The notes under the pieces are model-generated. The model had not been told where the DNA came from and did no database searches. It worked only from the letters and a program-made list of their open reading frames with translations. From Wolbachia endosymbiont of Ctenocephalides felis wCfeT (GTDB lineage Bacteria > Pseudomonadota > Alphaproteobacteria > Rickettsiales > Anaplasmataceae): a stretch of DNA of 64,000 nucleotides. Numbering within the stretch: position 1 is the stretch's first letter; each line of letters begins with the position of its first letter. Position numbers and translations under genes: made by a program. The stretch spans positions 1,426,001 to 1,490,000 of the forward strand of contig NZ_CP051156.1 in assembly GCF_012277295.1 (NCBI RefSeq). The letters run 5' to 3'. Shown one piece after another: positions 47,722 to 57,179 of the stretch.

Positions 47722-48811
47722 GGCTTTGTTGCATAGCTAAAGTAAAAAGAACTGGGAGTTACTGACGAAATTCATTATAAACAGGCATTTAACCGACAAA
47801 GGAAAAATATGCCAGTCAAAATGAAAGTCAGTAACTGCTACGAATATAACAAATTTCTCCAAGAAAGAGGAAATATTTTTTATTACGTCAACGATGCCAT
47901 AGAAAATTGGTACGAAAAAAGTCCCAAAATGGCCGGTAGCAACAATATTTATAGTGATAAAGTCGTAATTCTAATTCACATAATAACTTATTTGTTTAGA
48001 ATAGGCCTAAGACAAACGGTGGGGTTTATAGCGGGATACCTTGAGCAAATAGGAAAAAATTTGCAAGTTATCAGCTATTCCCAGGCTTCCAGAAGATTCA
48101 AAAAGCTTAACTTAAAAATTAATGATCGAAGACATGATAAAAACAGTATGGAAAATATTGAGATCGCCATAGATAGCACTGGAATAAGCATCTACAATAA
48201 TATTCCAGGCCATAGTAAGGCAAACGGTACAGATAGAAAGTACCGTGGCTATAAGCAAACAAGAAAATTGCATGTAATGCTGGAGATAGGTAGCAAAAAA
48301 GTCATAGCTGCAAAATACAGTAGTGGAGTTTATTCTGACCACTATGGAGCCTGTGATCTTATTGCAAGGGCTAATGCTAAATACAATATAAGCACACTAT
48401 ATGCAGACAGAGCATATAATCGAAAGAAGTTATACAAATTGTGCAATGAGCTTGGCATAAAGACAAAAATTCCTCTGCAAAACAATGCAGTGGAGCATCC
48501 AAAGCTGGATTATATGGCTGAGAGAAATTCTACAATCAAGCTCATAAAGTCATATGGTGAAGATGGTATGAAGAAGTGGAAAAAAGAGATAAATTATGGG
48601 AAGAGATCTTATATAGAAAGTTTTTTCTCGCGACTGAAGCAAACATTTGGGTTTAGTTTTAGGAACAAATCTGAGATTAACCGTGAGAAAGAAATGCTAC
48701 TCAAGTGTTATTTGCTGAACAAATTTACTGAAATAGGCATGGCTAAATTTGAGATAGCTTCATGAATTTATTATGCATTGCCTCCTATCCAAAGAGCGAT
48801 GCAACAAAGCC
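47722..48811 (+). mobile_element. IS5-family (IS903-type) insertion sequence, copy 2
   Basis: A 1,090-bp element with the same ends as copy 1. The left flank ends CGCTAGAAT and the right begins AGCTAGAAT, a nine-base target duplication with one change. It sits in the hairpin of a palindromic element. Confidence 0.9.
47809..48765 (+). CDS. IS5-family transposase, copy 2
   Basis: The protein is identical to copy 1 at 23,907 (318 residues, Asp122, Asp200, Glu270), so the copies spread or were homogenised recently. Confidence 0.9.
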   Translation: MPVKMKVSNCYEYNKFLQERGNIFYYVNDAIENWYEKSPKMAGSNNIYSDKVVILIHIITYLFRIGLRQTVGFIAGYLEQIGKNLQVISYSQASRRFKKLNLKINDRRHDKNSMENIEIAIDSTGISIYNNIPGHSKANGTDRKYRGYKQTRKLHVMLEIGSKKVIAAKYSSGVYSDHYGACDLIARANAKYNISTLYADRAYNRKKLYKLCNELGIKTKIPLQNNAVEHPKLDYMAERNSTIKLIKSYGEDGMKKWKKEINYGKRSYIESFFSRLKQTFGFSFRNKSEINREKEMLLKCYLLNKFTEIGMAKFEIAS

Positions 48812-49187
48812 AGCTAGAATCCAGATTTTTTTAACTTGATCCTATAATCAAGTTATAGTATGACAAAGATGCTTTAGTATTAAAACATTTTTATTAATTT
48901 CATAACTATAACCACCCATTCTACTTCCTTTAAAAATATCATTATTAATATATAAATTTTATCTAATATTCTTAATTTTCGTCGACTTTTTAATAAGATT
49001 ATGGGAAATTATATGAAAATCAGTTATTTCCAAAACGGAAATAACTAGTCTTTAAAAGTATATTGCTGCATGATGGTAGCGTTAAAGTTGTAATTTTGGA
49101 GTTTATGGAAGCTTTGGTGTTTGTATGGTTATACACTTGACACTAGAATGATAACCTAAATTTCTTAATAAGATACCTAGTACTTAA
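48812..49187. other. Intergenic region with a shared repeat
   Basis: The first 60 bases (GCTAGAATCCAG, then CTTGATCCTATAATCAAG, a palindrome, and ATAGTATGACAAAGATGCT) recur after IS5 copy 3 at 63,939-64,000. The rest is AT-rich and I see no gene; TTCCAAAACGGAA at about 49,027 is a small inverted repeat. Confidence 0.5.
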
Positions 49188-49216
49188 TTGTTATCGATGT
49201 AAATTTCTGCTATCAT
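49188..49216 (+). promoter_or_regulatory. Predicted promoter of gltX
   Basis: TTGTTA at 49188-49193, 17 bases, TATCAT at 49211-49216; the start of transcription would be about 20 bases before the gltX ATG, leaving a short leader without an obvious ribosome binding site. Confidence 0.5.
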
Positions 49217-49241
49217 AGATCTACATTACTGTGATAGCTAA

Positions 49242-50618
49242 ATGCCAGAAGTAGTTACTAGATTTGCACCATCACCTACGGGGTTTTTACACATCGGTGG
49301 TGCGCGTACAGCTTTATTTAGTTGGCTATATGCAAAGCATCACGGTGGCAAGTTTCTCCTGCGAATTGAGGACACCGATAGAAAGCGCTCAACACAGGAA
49401 GCAATTGATGCAATTATAAAAGGACTAAAATGGCTTGGTATCAGCTATGATGGAAAAATAGTATATCAGTCTAAAAGAATAGAAAGACACGTTGAAGTAG
49501 CAAATCTTCTTCTTGAAAGGGGTAAAGCATATCACTGTTATTGCCCTGAAGATGAGATTGCAGAAAAGAAGGCTAAAGCTAGAGAAGAAGGTAAAATATA
49601 CAGGCACAAGTGTACTCACAGCATTGACAAGAGCATAAAACCTGCTGTCCGCTTTAAAGTGCCAGATTCACAGGACATTGTTGTTGATGACAAAATATAC
49701 GGACAAGTTAAAGTGAGCAGTGAACAACTAGATGATATAGTGATTTTACGTTCTGATAATACTCCCACATATCTTTTTGCTGTGGTAGTTGATGATCATG
49801 ATGCTGGGATAACTGATATAATACGCGGCTCTGATCATCTAACTAATACCTTCAAGCAATTACTTATATATTGCGCACTTGATTTTGATGTTCCAAACTT
49901 TGCGCATGTGCCACTCATTCATGGAGAGGATGGGAATAAGCTATCCAAAAGACATGGTGCAACAAGTTTATTGAGCTATGAAATGATGGGAGTATTACCC
50001 GAAGCAATGCGCAATTTTCTACTCAGGCTTGGCTGGAGCCACGGTAATGATGAGATTATTAGTGATAAGCAGGCAATAGAGTGGTTCAACTTAGAAAGTA
50101 TTGGTCGTTCGCCAGCGAGGCTTGATTTTAATAAGTTAGAACATTTGAATAATCATTACATTAATAGTATGAGCAATGAAGATATTATTAAATATCTATT
50201 AAATGTATTTACTCCGATGTTAAAGCTTACTGATACAAAAAAAGACTACTTACTAAAAGGATTAACGGAGTTAAAAAAAAGATCTAACTACCTGAGTGAA
50301 TTGTTATGTTCAGCTAGTTTTTATATAATGGATTTACCGCTCAATTTAACTGAGGAAGCTCAGCAGATTGTTAAATCTAATATTAACATTATATATTTGC
50401 TCACATCATTTCTTTCGAATGTTAGTGATGAAAATTGGAATAAGAGCTTTTTATCCGCTCAAATTAAGGAATTTGCGAAGTTACATGACATCAAAATGAG
50501 TGATGTTTATCACTCACTTCGTGCTCCTATAACTGGAGTAATGGATGCACCTGGAATTATTGATATTATGGTGATTTTTGGCAAGAACGAGTGCGTAAGG
50601 AGATTAGGCAGTTATTGA
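49242..50618 (+). CDS. gltX: Glutamyl-tRNA synthetase
   Basis: A 458-residue class I synthetase. It has the FAPSPTGFLHIGGARTALF signature near the start (HIGH equivalent), KLSKRHGA as the KMSKS loop, and the anticodon-binding C-terminal domain. Length is normal. Alphaproteobacteria often carry two gltX genes, the second one charging tRNA-Gln for later amidation, so this may be either; the window cannot tell. It is transcribed alone. Confidence 0.95.
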   Translation: MPEVVTRFAPSPTGFLHIGGARTALFSWLYAKHHGGKFLLRIEDTDRKRSTQEAIDAIIKGLKWLGISYDGKIVYQSKRIERHVEVANLLLERGKAYHCYCPEDEIAEKKAKAREEGKIYRHKCTHSIDKSIKPAVRFKVPDSQDIVVDDKIYGQVKVSSEQLDDIVILRSDNTPTYLFAVVVDDHDAGITDIIRGSDHLTNTFKQLLIYCALDFDVPNFAHVPLIHGEDGNKLSKRHGATSLLSYEMMGVLPEAMRNFLLRLGWSHGNDEIISDKQAIEWFNLESIGRSPARLDFNKLEHLNNHYINSMSNEDIIKYLLNVFTPMLKLTDTKKDYLLKGLTELKKRSNYLSELLCSASFYIMDLPLNLTEEAQQIVKSNINIIYLLTSFLSNVSDENWNKSFLSAQIKEFAKLHDIKMSDVYHSLRAPITGVMDAPGIIDIMVIFGKNECVRRLGSY

Positions 50619-50777
50619 TTTCCAGTATTCTATATATGGCTGCTAAGGAACTTAAGGTGAGTGTATGGAAAGTTCTAAAGGGTGAGCTATAAAAGGAATA
50701 GTTAACAGGTAAGCAAAAATTAATATTCAATCTTAATAATATTAGTTTATGAGTCAATATCTTTATGAGGTAATATT

Positions 50778-51691
50778 ATGCATACAAATACATTTTTTTA
50801 TAAGTTTCTATTTTACGCCAACCTTGTTGCACTAAAAGCAACTAAGCGTCATGAGCCAACAGTTAAAATGAATCTCTTTACTATTCTGGGATTTAAAAAT
50901 GGAGAAGATTGTGAAAATAAGATAAGGAAATTTATTGATAAAGAAATTTGGCAATTATACATTGATTGTCTAGGAAAAGACGTAGATCATCCAAAATTGA
51001 AAGTAGTAGTGCTCAGCATAATAACTAATGTGGCACGTAACTGCAATGGTAAAGCTTATGGTAAAATCAACTCAACCTTGTTGTATAAAGACCAAGACAG
51101 CAAAGAAAAAGCAGTGCAACCAAGGGAGTTCTAGGTATCTTAAAGGAAACCGACCCCAAAAAGGCCTTTGATGAGCTTTTGGTGGTAAAAAAACAAGCTG
51201 AAGATTTTGTGAAAACTGATTTTTATGAAGCTCAGAAAAAACAACTTTTTGCAGAGACTCTGAAATACATAAAGTCATTGGAAAAATTATCTGAAGTGAA
51301 GAGAGAAGGATTTGCTAGGGATTTCTTGCACAACCGTATCAATTCGCTGAGTAAAAAGTATCCAAAATCGCAGGCTAAAAGAGAAGATACTATAAAAATA
51401 CTATCAGATGATAGATTAAGGAAAGGATACAATGAGCATGTTACACTGGGAACTGCATTACCAATGATATCTTATGAAGAATGCAAAAAACTATGTGATG
51501 AGATGGATCAGCAAAAAAGCAAATGGGAGGATCAAGATAAAGTGAAAGAAAACTTAAATAAAGTGGACGGACCACAGGATTCTTATATCAAAGAAAAAGA
51601 ACAACATCCATTTGAAGGTTCTGCATGTCAGAAAATGACAGAGTTAAACTGTTCACACATTAACACTAAAACTGAAATAACCAAATTGTAG
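50778..51691 (+). pseudogene. Hypothetical gene split by a one-base frameshift
   Basis: Two frames, 50778-51134 and 51179-51691, appear to be one gene. The second frame stays open back to 51,089 and, read upstream of its ATG, gives ATKGVLGILKETDPKKAFDE, directly continuing the first frame (LLYKDQDSKEKAVQ). Loss of one base near the A run at 51,106-51,110 explains the switch. The joined product would be about 300 residues, with a hydrophobic start and a charged helical remainder. No known domain. A slippery motif for programmed frameshifting is not present. Confidence 0.6.
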
Positions 51692-51702
51692 TTCAGGTTA
51701 AT

Positions 51703-51749
51703 GAATTAGCCAAAAAACAAGTTCAATAACTAAGTTTTTTGGCTAATTC
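51703..51749 (+). terminator. Long hairpin, probable bidirectional terminator
   Basis: GAATTAGCCAAAAAAC (51703-51718) and GTTTTTTGGCTAATTC (51734-51749) form a perfect 16-pair stem with a 15-base loop. Outer arms GTTAATGAA and TTCATTAAC extend it imperfectly. It lies right after the frameshifted gene and before the HlyD-type gene. Confidence 0.6.
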
Positions 51750-51869
51750 ACCTTCGGTTCATTAACATTAGACTTCTTGTTTTCAACGTTATATAAATTC
51801 CACATAGAAAATTTCTTTATAATTGAGAAAACATGCTTATATTATATTGATAACTTAAAAATTTAACTT

Positions 51870-52952
51870 ATGAAATTATCTCTTATGGAGTTGATCAGCA
51901 AGTTCCGTGAATTAAATATAAGGAATAAAGTAATCATTGTGTTCAGCATGGTTCTTATTTTACTGTTCCTAATTAACAATGTGCTTTTTTATGAAAAACA
52001 GGCTGAAGAAGGTAATAATGACGTTAATAATTTTGCAGTAAAAATTCAAAAATGTATACCGCAAAACAGGACCATATATTCAAGTTTTTCTGGTACAGTT
52101 AATCCATTACATAGAACTGGTCTTATCTCGAGGGTAAGTGGTAAAGTCATGGCGATCTATGTATCTGATGGTGAAAAAGTGCAAGAAGATACTACAGTAT
52201 TAAAAATAGAAGATTATGACAGGATTGAGCAAATTGAAAGAGCTCAAGCCATGCTAAAACAGCGTGAAATTGAGTATGATTCTTCTACGAAGCTTAATCA
52301 AAAAGGCTATAAAGCTCAAATACAAGTAGAGGCAGCATTTGCTGCATTACAAGGTGCAAAAGCTGATCTAAAAAGATTAGAATTGGATCTAGAAAACACC
52401 ACAATTAAATCCCCTATAGATGGCTATATTGATAAAATCAATGTAAGCACAGGTGATTTTGTTAATGCTGGACAAAAAATAGCTGATGTAATGAACTTTG
52501 AACAAGTTCTTGTTGTATTGTACGTTTCAGAAAGTGAAGTAAGTAAAATAACGCTAAACAGCATAGCTAAAATTAATTTGCTGGATGGTAGAGAAGTAAA
52601 TGGTGAAGTAAGCTTTATTAGTAAAATTGCTGAACAGAAAACCGGATCTTATAGAGTGGAAGTGAAGGTAACTGATAATGAAATGATATCTTTACAAGGG
52701 CTTACTGCTAGAGTGAAACTACCTTCTGGTGAAAAATTTGCTTACAAAGTGCCATCTTCTGCTTTAAGTCTAAACGATGAAGGCTCGCTTGGAATAAAGA
52801 TTGCCGACGATGATAATTATATAGCATTTGTACCAGTTGAGGTTGTTGATCATGACAGTAATGGAGTTTGGGTGGTAGCAGACAATGAAGATAAATCTAT
52901 AAGACTAATTACATTGGGCCATTTATTTGTAAAACCTGGTGATCAGATTTGA
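51870..52952 (+). CDS. HlyD/RND-type periplasmic adaptor protein
   Basis: A 360-residue membrane-fusion protein. One N-terminal membrane helix (VIIVFSMVLILLFLINNVLF, residues 23-42) is followed by a lipoyl-like domain (HRTGLISRVSGKVMAIYVSDGEKV), a helical hairpin at about 125-165, the second lipoyl half (TTIKSPIDGYIDKINVSTGD) and beta-barrel and membrane-proximal domains. Such proteins link an inner-membrane pump to an outer channel. No pump gene is adjacent. Length is in the family range. Confidence 0.85.
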   Translation: MKLSLMELISKFRELNIRNKVIIVFSMVLILLFLINNVLFYEKQAEEGNNDVNNFAVKIQKCIPQNRTIYSSFSGTVNPLHRTGLISRVSGKVMAIYVSDGEKVQEDTTVLKIEDYDRIEQIERAQAMLKQREIEYDSSTKLNQKGYKAQIQVEAAFAALQGAKADLKRLELDLENTTIKSPIDGYIDKINVSTGDFVNAGQKIADVMNFEQVLVVLYVSESEVSKITLNSIAKINLLDGREVNGEVSFISKIAEQKTGSYRVEVKVTDNEMISLQGLTARVKLPSGEKFAYKVPSSALSLNDEGSLGIKIADDDNYIAFVPVEVVDHDSNGVWVVADNEDKSIRLITLGHLFVKPGDQI

Positions 52953-52997
52953 TCAAATGATTTAGATTCAAAAGAAAGTTAATGAAGATTAAAGGCG

Positions 52998-53019
52998 GGG
53001 AATCTTGATCAAGATTCCC
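52998..53019 (-). terminator. Palindromic terminator-like repeat (copy 1)
   Basis: GGGAATCTTGATCAAGATTC plus a final CC, a perfect palindrome, followed by GCTGTAGTATGATTAGAA. It lies just after the stop of the 53,032 gene (minus strand). The same block recurs after the truncated paralogue. Confidence 0.55.
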
Positions 53020-53031
53020 GCTGTAGTATGA

Positions 53032-53424
53032 TTAGAACCAGCTTACTTGTTTTTGATTCTCACACAATTCATTTACTGCGTTGAAGGTTAACTGATGTAA
53101 AGCATCTATATTAGCTTTTAAAACATTAACTTTTGCTTCTTTAAGCTGACATTGAAAGTCATGTGTTAGCTTGTTTAATTCAGCGTTTAAATGACCTTGC
53201 ACTTCTGATCTGTATCCAGCAATAAGATCGTCTATACTGCTTATAACTTCCTTTTTAATTCCTTCAAGATTGTAATCTCGCACTGTTTCAAATTCTTCCA
53301 GTAGTTTGTTAAATTTGTTTTCTAATTGTACAAGATCTTTTTTAGTAGCAGAAGCATCAAAGATACCATAAGGTGCAGGGATTGTCTTTTTGCCGAAGCT
53401 GTGTTTAGTGTGATATTTTGTCAT
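53032..53424 (-). CDS. Hypothetical helical protein (tandem paralogue pair)
   Basis: A 130-residue protein starting MTKYHTKHSFGKKTIPAPYG and then almost wholly helical: a first coiled-coil part (LVQLENKFNKLLEEFE) and a C-terminal part (LTHDFQCQLKEAKVNVLKA). No signal peptide or membrane helix. The truncated neighbour at 53,588 is a paralogue over the last 55 residues, so the locus was duplicated in tandem. No family known to me; possibly Wolbachia-specific. Confidence 0.65.
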   Translation of the reverse strand: MTKYHTKHSFGKKTIPAPYGIFDASATKKDLVQLENKFNKLLEEFETVRDYNLEGIKKEVISSIDDLIAGYRSEVQGHLNAELNKLTHDFQCQLKEAKVNVLKANIDALHQLTFNAVNELCENQKQVSWF

Positions 53425-53553
53425 AGTGTGACTCCTTTAAGTTTAAATATACAAGTTAATATTATAATATATTAGTGTTAATATTATACTAATAAACATA
53501 TAATATTAATAAACTTATATTTATTTAAAATGAGTCTAATGAAATTGAAGATA

Positions 53554-53575
53554 GGGAATCTTGACAAAGATTCCC
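53554..53575 (-). terminator. Palindromic terminator-like repeat (copy 2)
   Basis: GGGAATCTTGACAAAGATTC plus CC, same position relative to the paralogue stop as copy 1, followed by the same GCTGTAGTATGATTAGAA block. It shows the duplication included the 3' flank. Confidence 0.55.
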
Positions 53576-53587
53576 GCTGTAGTATGA

Positions 53588-53757
53588 TTAGAAAAGGTAA
53601 GAAGCTGGTTCTGTACACACTTCATTTTTTGCTAGGGTAATTAGTGATTCTGCATTCTCATAAAAATTATCTGCAGTAGCTTTTAAAGTATTGGCTTTTA
53701 CTTCTCTAAATTCACATTCAAAGTTTTGTACTAGATTGCTTAATGCATTATCTAAAA
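53588..53757 (-). pseudogene. Truncated paralogue of the 53,032 gene, cut by IS66 copy 3
   Basis: The last 55 codons (LLDNALSNLVQNFECEFREV to the stop) align with the end of the neighbouring gene. The 5' part is replaced by IS66 sequence from 53,758 on, which gives an artificial N-terminus. On the other side of the IS, only 23 bases precede the tRNA gene, so the missing half has been deleted rather than merely displaced. Confidence 0.7.
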
Positions 53758-55218
53758 GTATCCATTCAGGTGTATGGCTTAAGAAGCAATAGCCAGTAGG
53801 TTTTGAAAAGGATTTAACTTCTTTTGCCTCCAAGTCAAGTACAATGAAATTATCCTCTCAAGAAACATATTTCCCCGTTTCGATTGTGTAAAATATGAAA
53901 CTTTTCGGTAAACAACGTAATGCCGAATCTGTCGCTCAGCATAGTTGTTTGTCAGTGGAATATTTTCTGGATCGTCCAAAAATTTCCACATCATCAGATC
54001 CGATTTCATGATATTTTTTGCTACTCGAGACGCTCCAATTGCCTCGGGTAAATTTGATATATTCTTTAAGTAATATCTCGTTCGCTTGCGTAATTTTCTT
54101 GCTCTTCTTATGAACCTTAATGTGTCTATTTCATCCTTTAACAGAGCTTTTTTCAATGCAAATAATTCAGTAGCAACATTCCTTAAATAATACCCCAAAA
54201 CTTTCACTTCGCTATTCCAACTATGAGACAACCTTTCAAAATCTCTTGCTAAATGTGCCCAACAGACCTGCCTTTTCTTGCTGGAAAAGTAGTTGTAAGC
54301 TGCATATCTGTCGGTCACTACTAGGTTGTTATTCTTTCCAAATTTACTATTTTCCAGGACTTTCATCCCTCTTGACTCTGTCAATTTGATCACACTTCCT
54401 ATTTTGCTCGCAAACATCCAGCACCAGCCCTGTTTACCTTTGTTGTAATGGCTAGTTTCATCGATATGTAAAATTTTGCTCTTGCTTACCTCTTCCTCAA
54501 TTTGCTCATATGCTTCTTGGCATTTTTCTGCCACTCTAGCCTCGCTATTTGATACACTACCGACGCTGATATCCAGGTTGAAAATGTCCTTTATAATATT
54601 TGCCACTTCTTTTTTCGAATTCTTGTAAAATCCACTTAATGCTGTAATTACTGACTTAACTCTTGGACCAAATGTGTCCGCAGTTACTCCTTCTTGTAGC
54701 TTGCTACTTTTTCTTTTTCCACATCTTTTGCAACGTCCATGCTCTAGTTGATATTCAACTACATACGGCTTGATTTCCGGCAAATCGACCTTTTGATGAG
54801 TATACGGATCTTTTGATACCGCAATTTCTCCTCCGCACTCACACGTATTGGGCAGTTCTATTTTTACCATCTCATCTGCCTCCATTTTAGGGCGGTAACT
54901 GCCTTTATGTCCAACCTGTGCTCCTACTTTCCTGTCACTTTTTGGCTTATTTTCCCTCATCTTATATAATTCTTTGGAGCTTGGTATAGATGAATTTTTT
55001 GAATTTAAGCCAAGCCTTTCTTTTAACTCAGCGTTTTCGATCCTTAGCGCTTTATTTTCTGCTTTAAGCTCTTCTATTTTTGTTTCTAACTTTTCTATAG
55101 TCTGCTTAAACTTTCGCAAAATTCTAAAAGATCAACCATATTACCTCACAGCCACTCTAGTTTACCTTTTTAGCATTCCTTGTCTACTCTTTATTTTACC
55201 GCCCGGCTGAATGGATAC
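53758..55218 (-). mobile_element. IS66-family element, copy 3 (intact transposase)
   Basis: A 1,461-bp element in minus orientation with ends GTATCCATTCAGG and GGCTGAATGGATAC. The flanks (TCTAAAA left, CTTGATAA right) do not form a target duplication, in agreement with loss of adjacent sequence after insertion. Confidence 0.9.
53779..55119 (-). CDS. IS66-family transposase (TnpC type), copy 3
   Basis: A 446-residue protein with all catalytic residues (HIDETSHY, VTDRYAAYNY, NNYAERQI) and the CECGG/CKRCGKR zinc-finger-like part. It is the closest to copy 1 apart from copy 1's stop codon, with the same Asn and Thr at the two places where copy 2 differs. TTG start as in the others. Confidence 0.9.
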   Translation of the reverse strand: MRKFKQTIEKLETKIEELKAENKALRIENAELKERLGLNSKNSSIPSSKELYKMRENKPKSDRKVGAQVGHKGSYRPKMEADEMVKIELPNTCECGGEIAVSKDPYTHQKVDLPEIKPYVVEYQLEHGRCKRCGKRKSSKLQEGVTADTFGPRVKSVITALSGFYKNSKKEVANIIKDIFNLDISVGSVSNSEARVAEKCQEAYEQIEEEVSKSKILHIDETSHYNKGKQGWCWMFASKIGSVIKLTESRGMKVLENSKFGKNNNLVVTDRYAAYNYFSSKKRQVCWAHLARDFERLSHSWNSEVKVLGYYLRNVATELFALKKALLKDEIDTLRFIRRARKLRKRTRYYLKNISNLPEAIGASRVAKNIMKSDLMMWKFLDDPENIPLTNNYAERQIRHYVVYRKVSYFTQSKRGNMFLERIISLYLTWRQKKLNPFQNLLAIAS

Positions 55219-55241
55219 CTTGATAATTCATTATGGTAAAA

Positions 55242-55317
55242 TGGTGGCTGAGGAGGGACTTGAACCCCCGACCAAGAGATTATGATCCTCCTGCTCTACC
55301 AACTGAGCTACTCAGCC
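55242..55317 (-). tRNA. tRNA with CAU anticodon, likely tRNA-Ile2 (lysidine type)
   Basis: A 76-base tRNA with encoded CCA. The acceptor GGCTGAG pairs with CTCAGCC, the D arm is GCTCAGTTGGTAGAGC, the anticodon stem GGAGG-ATCATAA-TCTCT gives CAU, and the T arm has GGTTCAAGTCC. The segment CATAATCTCTTGGTC after the anticodon resembles tRNA-Ile2 (CATAATCGCTTGGTC in E. coli) rather than elongator Met, so I favour Ile, read after modification by TilS. Its first base is also the last base of the purB stop codon. Confidence 0.85.
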
Positions 55318-56609
55318 TAATTGAAAACCTTGCTATATATGTGGTCTATATGCTTTGTATAATAAGCAAAATCAAATAATGATTCAAGTTTTTCAGTATT
55401 GATAATCTCAAGTAAGAACTTATCTGTTTTCAACTCAGTAAGAAAATCACTGTTATTTTGCTTAACTTTCATCGCGTTGCTCTGCACGATTTTATATGCC
55501 TCTTCTCTTGTTAAGCCACTATTTACCAACTCAAGCAGTACACGTTGCGAAAAAACTAAACCTTTTGAAGAATTTAAATTTTTTTCGATATTTTCCTTAT
55601 GAACAACTAGATTATCTATCAAATCTGTTAACCGAACTAGAGCAAAATCCATTGCTATGCAAGCATCAGGGGCAATGCATCTTTCTACAGATGAGTGCGA
55701 TATATCTCGCTCATGCCATAGAGCAACATTCTCCAGCGCAGGAAATACATAACTGCGTACCAAACGTGATAATCCTGTCAAATTCTCACTTAGAATAGGA
55801 TTGCATTTGTGTGGCATAGCAGAGCTTCCTTTTTGTCCAGTGGAAAAATATTCAGAAACTTCGTTAACTTCAGTTCTTTGCAAATGGCGAATTTCAACTG
55901 CAACATTTTCTATTGAACTTGCAATCACTCCTAAAACTGAAAAAAACATAGCATGTCTATCACGAGGAATAACTTGAGATGAGATAGTTTCAGGTATAAG
56001 TCCCATTTCCTTCGCTATATATTCTTCAACAAATGGATCAACATTTGCAAAATTACCAACTGCACCTGATATCTTACAAGTCGAGATTTCTTTTTGTGCG
56101 TTAATCAGTCTTTGTCTACTACGCTCAAATTCAGCATAAAATCTAGCAAATTTTAGTCCAAGAGTAGTTGATTCTGCATGCATACCATGACTGCGCCCAG
56201 CACATACGACATTTTTATATTCCTCAGCTTTCTTCTTTAAAGCTACAAGCAAATTCTCAAGGTTTTTAAGTATAATATCACACGATTCTTTTAGCTGCAC
56301 TGCAAGACAGGTATCAAGCACATCAGAACTCGTCATTCCATAGTGGAGATAACGAACATCAATACCTGCTGTTTCAGCAATGTAAGTAAGAAAAGCTATG
56401 ACATCATGCTTTACAGTTGATTCAATTTCATTAATACGTTCAATGTTAAACTGAATAGTGCTAGAGAGCTTTTCAGCAACATTTTCTGGAATAACCTTAA
56501 GCTTTGCTTGTGCTTCGCATGCTAACCTTTCTATTTTAAACCATATATTAAATTTGTTATTTTCCTCCCAAATGGAGGACATTTCCTTACAACTATAACG
56601 AGGAATCAT
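55317..56609 (-). CDS. purB: Adenylosuccinate lyase
   Basis: A 430-residue fumarase-superfamily enzyme with two roles in purine synthesis (SAICAR to AICAR; adenylosuccinate to AMP). The signature loop GSSAMPHKCNPILSENL is complete, RYLHYGMTSSDVLDT and AGRSHGMHAES mark the other active-site segments. Length is normal. The start overlaps the rplI stop by four bases. The TAG stop shares its G with the tRNA that follows, so the message must be processed at that point. Confidence 0.95.
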   Translation of the reverse strand: MIPRYSCKEMSSIWEENNKFNIWFKIERLACEAQAKLKVIPENVAEKLSSTIQFNIERINEIESTVKHDVIAFLTYIAETAGIDVRYLHYGMTSSDVLDTCLAVQLKESCDIILKNLENLLVALKKKAEEYKNVVCAGRSHGMHAESTTLGLKFARFYAEFERSRQRLINAQKEISTCKISGAVGNFANVDPFVEEYIAKEMGLIPETISSQVIPRDRHAMFFSVLGVIASSIENVAVEIRHLQRTEVNEVSEYFSTGQKGSSAMPHKCNPILSENLTGLSRLVRSYVFPALENVALWHERDISHSSVERCIAPDACIAMDFALVRLTDLIDNLVVHKENIEKNLNSSKGLVFSQRVLLELVNSGLTREEAYKIVQSNAMKVKQNNSDFLTELKTDKFLLEIINTEKLESLFDFAYYTKHIDHIYSKVFN

Positions 56610-57172
56610 TTCTGATCAGCTTCATTACTGCTTACAGCTTCTTCATTTGCATCTTGCTCTGTTTCTTGCTGGCTAGACTTCTGACTTTGTAATTTTACTT
56701 GCTTTAATTCATTAGCATCTGTTTCTGACCTAACAACGTGCACAGAAATTGGTACAATTACTTCACTATGCAACTCTATATTCACATTATAATCACCTAA
56801 ATTTCTTATTTTTATTCCATTAAAAGATATATTTCGGTGGTCTATTTCATATTCTTGTTCTTGAGATAGAGACCTTGCAATTTCTCTTGTTGTTACAGAA
56901 CCAAAGATTTTACCATCTTCTGAAGCTTGCTTTACCAGTATTACAAACTTACCAGCAAAAGATGCAGCTAGCTCATTTGCTGAATTTAATTTCTTCATAT
57001 TTTCTTTTTCTAAAAAAGAGCGCTGCTCCTCTAGTTTTGCTACATTTTCTTTATTAGCCTTTATTGCCTTTTTTTGTGGAAAAAGAAAATTACGCGCATA
57101 GCCAGGCTTTACCTTTACAATTTCACCTAACTTGCCAAGGGTTCTTATATTTTCCTTTAAAATCACTAACAT
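56606..57172 (-). CDS. rplI: 50S ribosomal protein L9 with C-terminal extension
   Basis: A 188-residue L9. The N-terminal domain has the family signature (GKLGEIVKVKPGYARNFLFP), the connecting helix and the C-terminal domain follow (SVTTREIA; GIKIRNLGDYNVNIELH). About 35 residues rich in Gln, Glu and Ser are added beyond the usual 150. It lies in the conserved rpsF-rpsR-rplI order. Confidence 0.95.
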   Translation of the reverse strand: MLVILKENIRTLGKLGEIVKVKPGYARNFLFPQKKAIKANKENVAKLEEQRSFLEKENMKKLNSANELAASFAGKFVILVKQASEDGKIFGSVTTREIARSLSQEQEYEIDHRNISFNGIKIRNLGDYNVNIELHSEVIVPISVHVVRSETDANELKQVKLQSQKSSQQETEQDANEEAVSSNEADQK

Positions 57173-57179
57173 AAACTAC

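Noticed and set aside
51096-51125. Programmed -1 frameshift in the split hypothetical gene
   Set aside because: The A run is read as GAA AAA GCA in frame, which is not an X-XXY-YYZ slippery site. A deletion is simpler.
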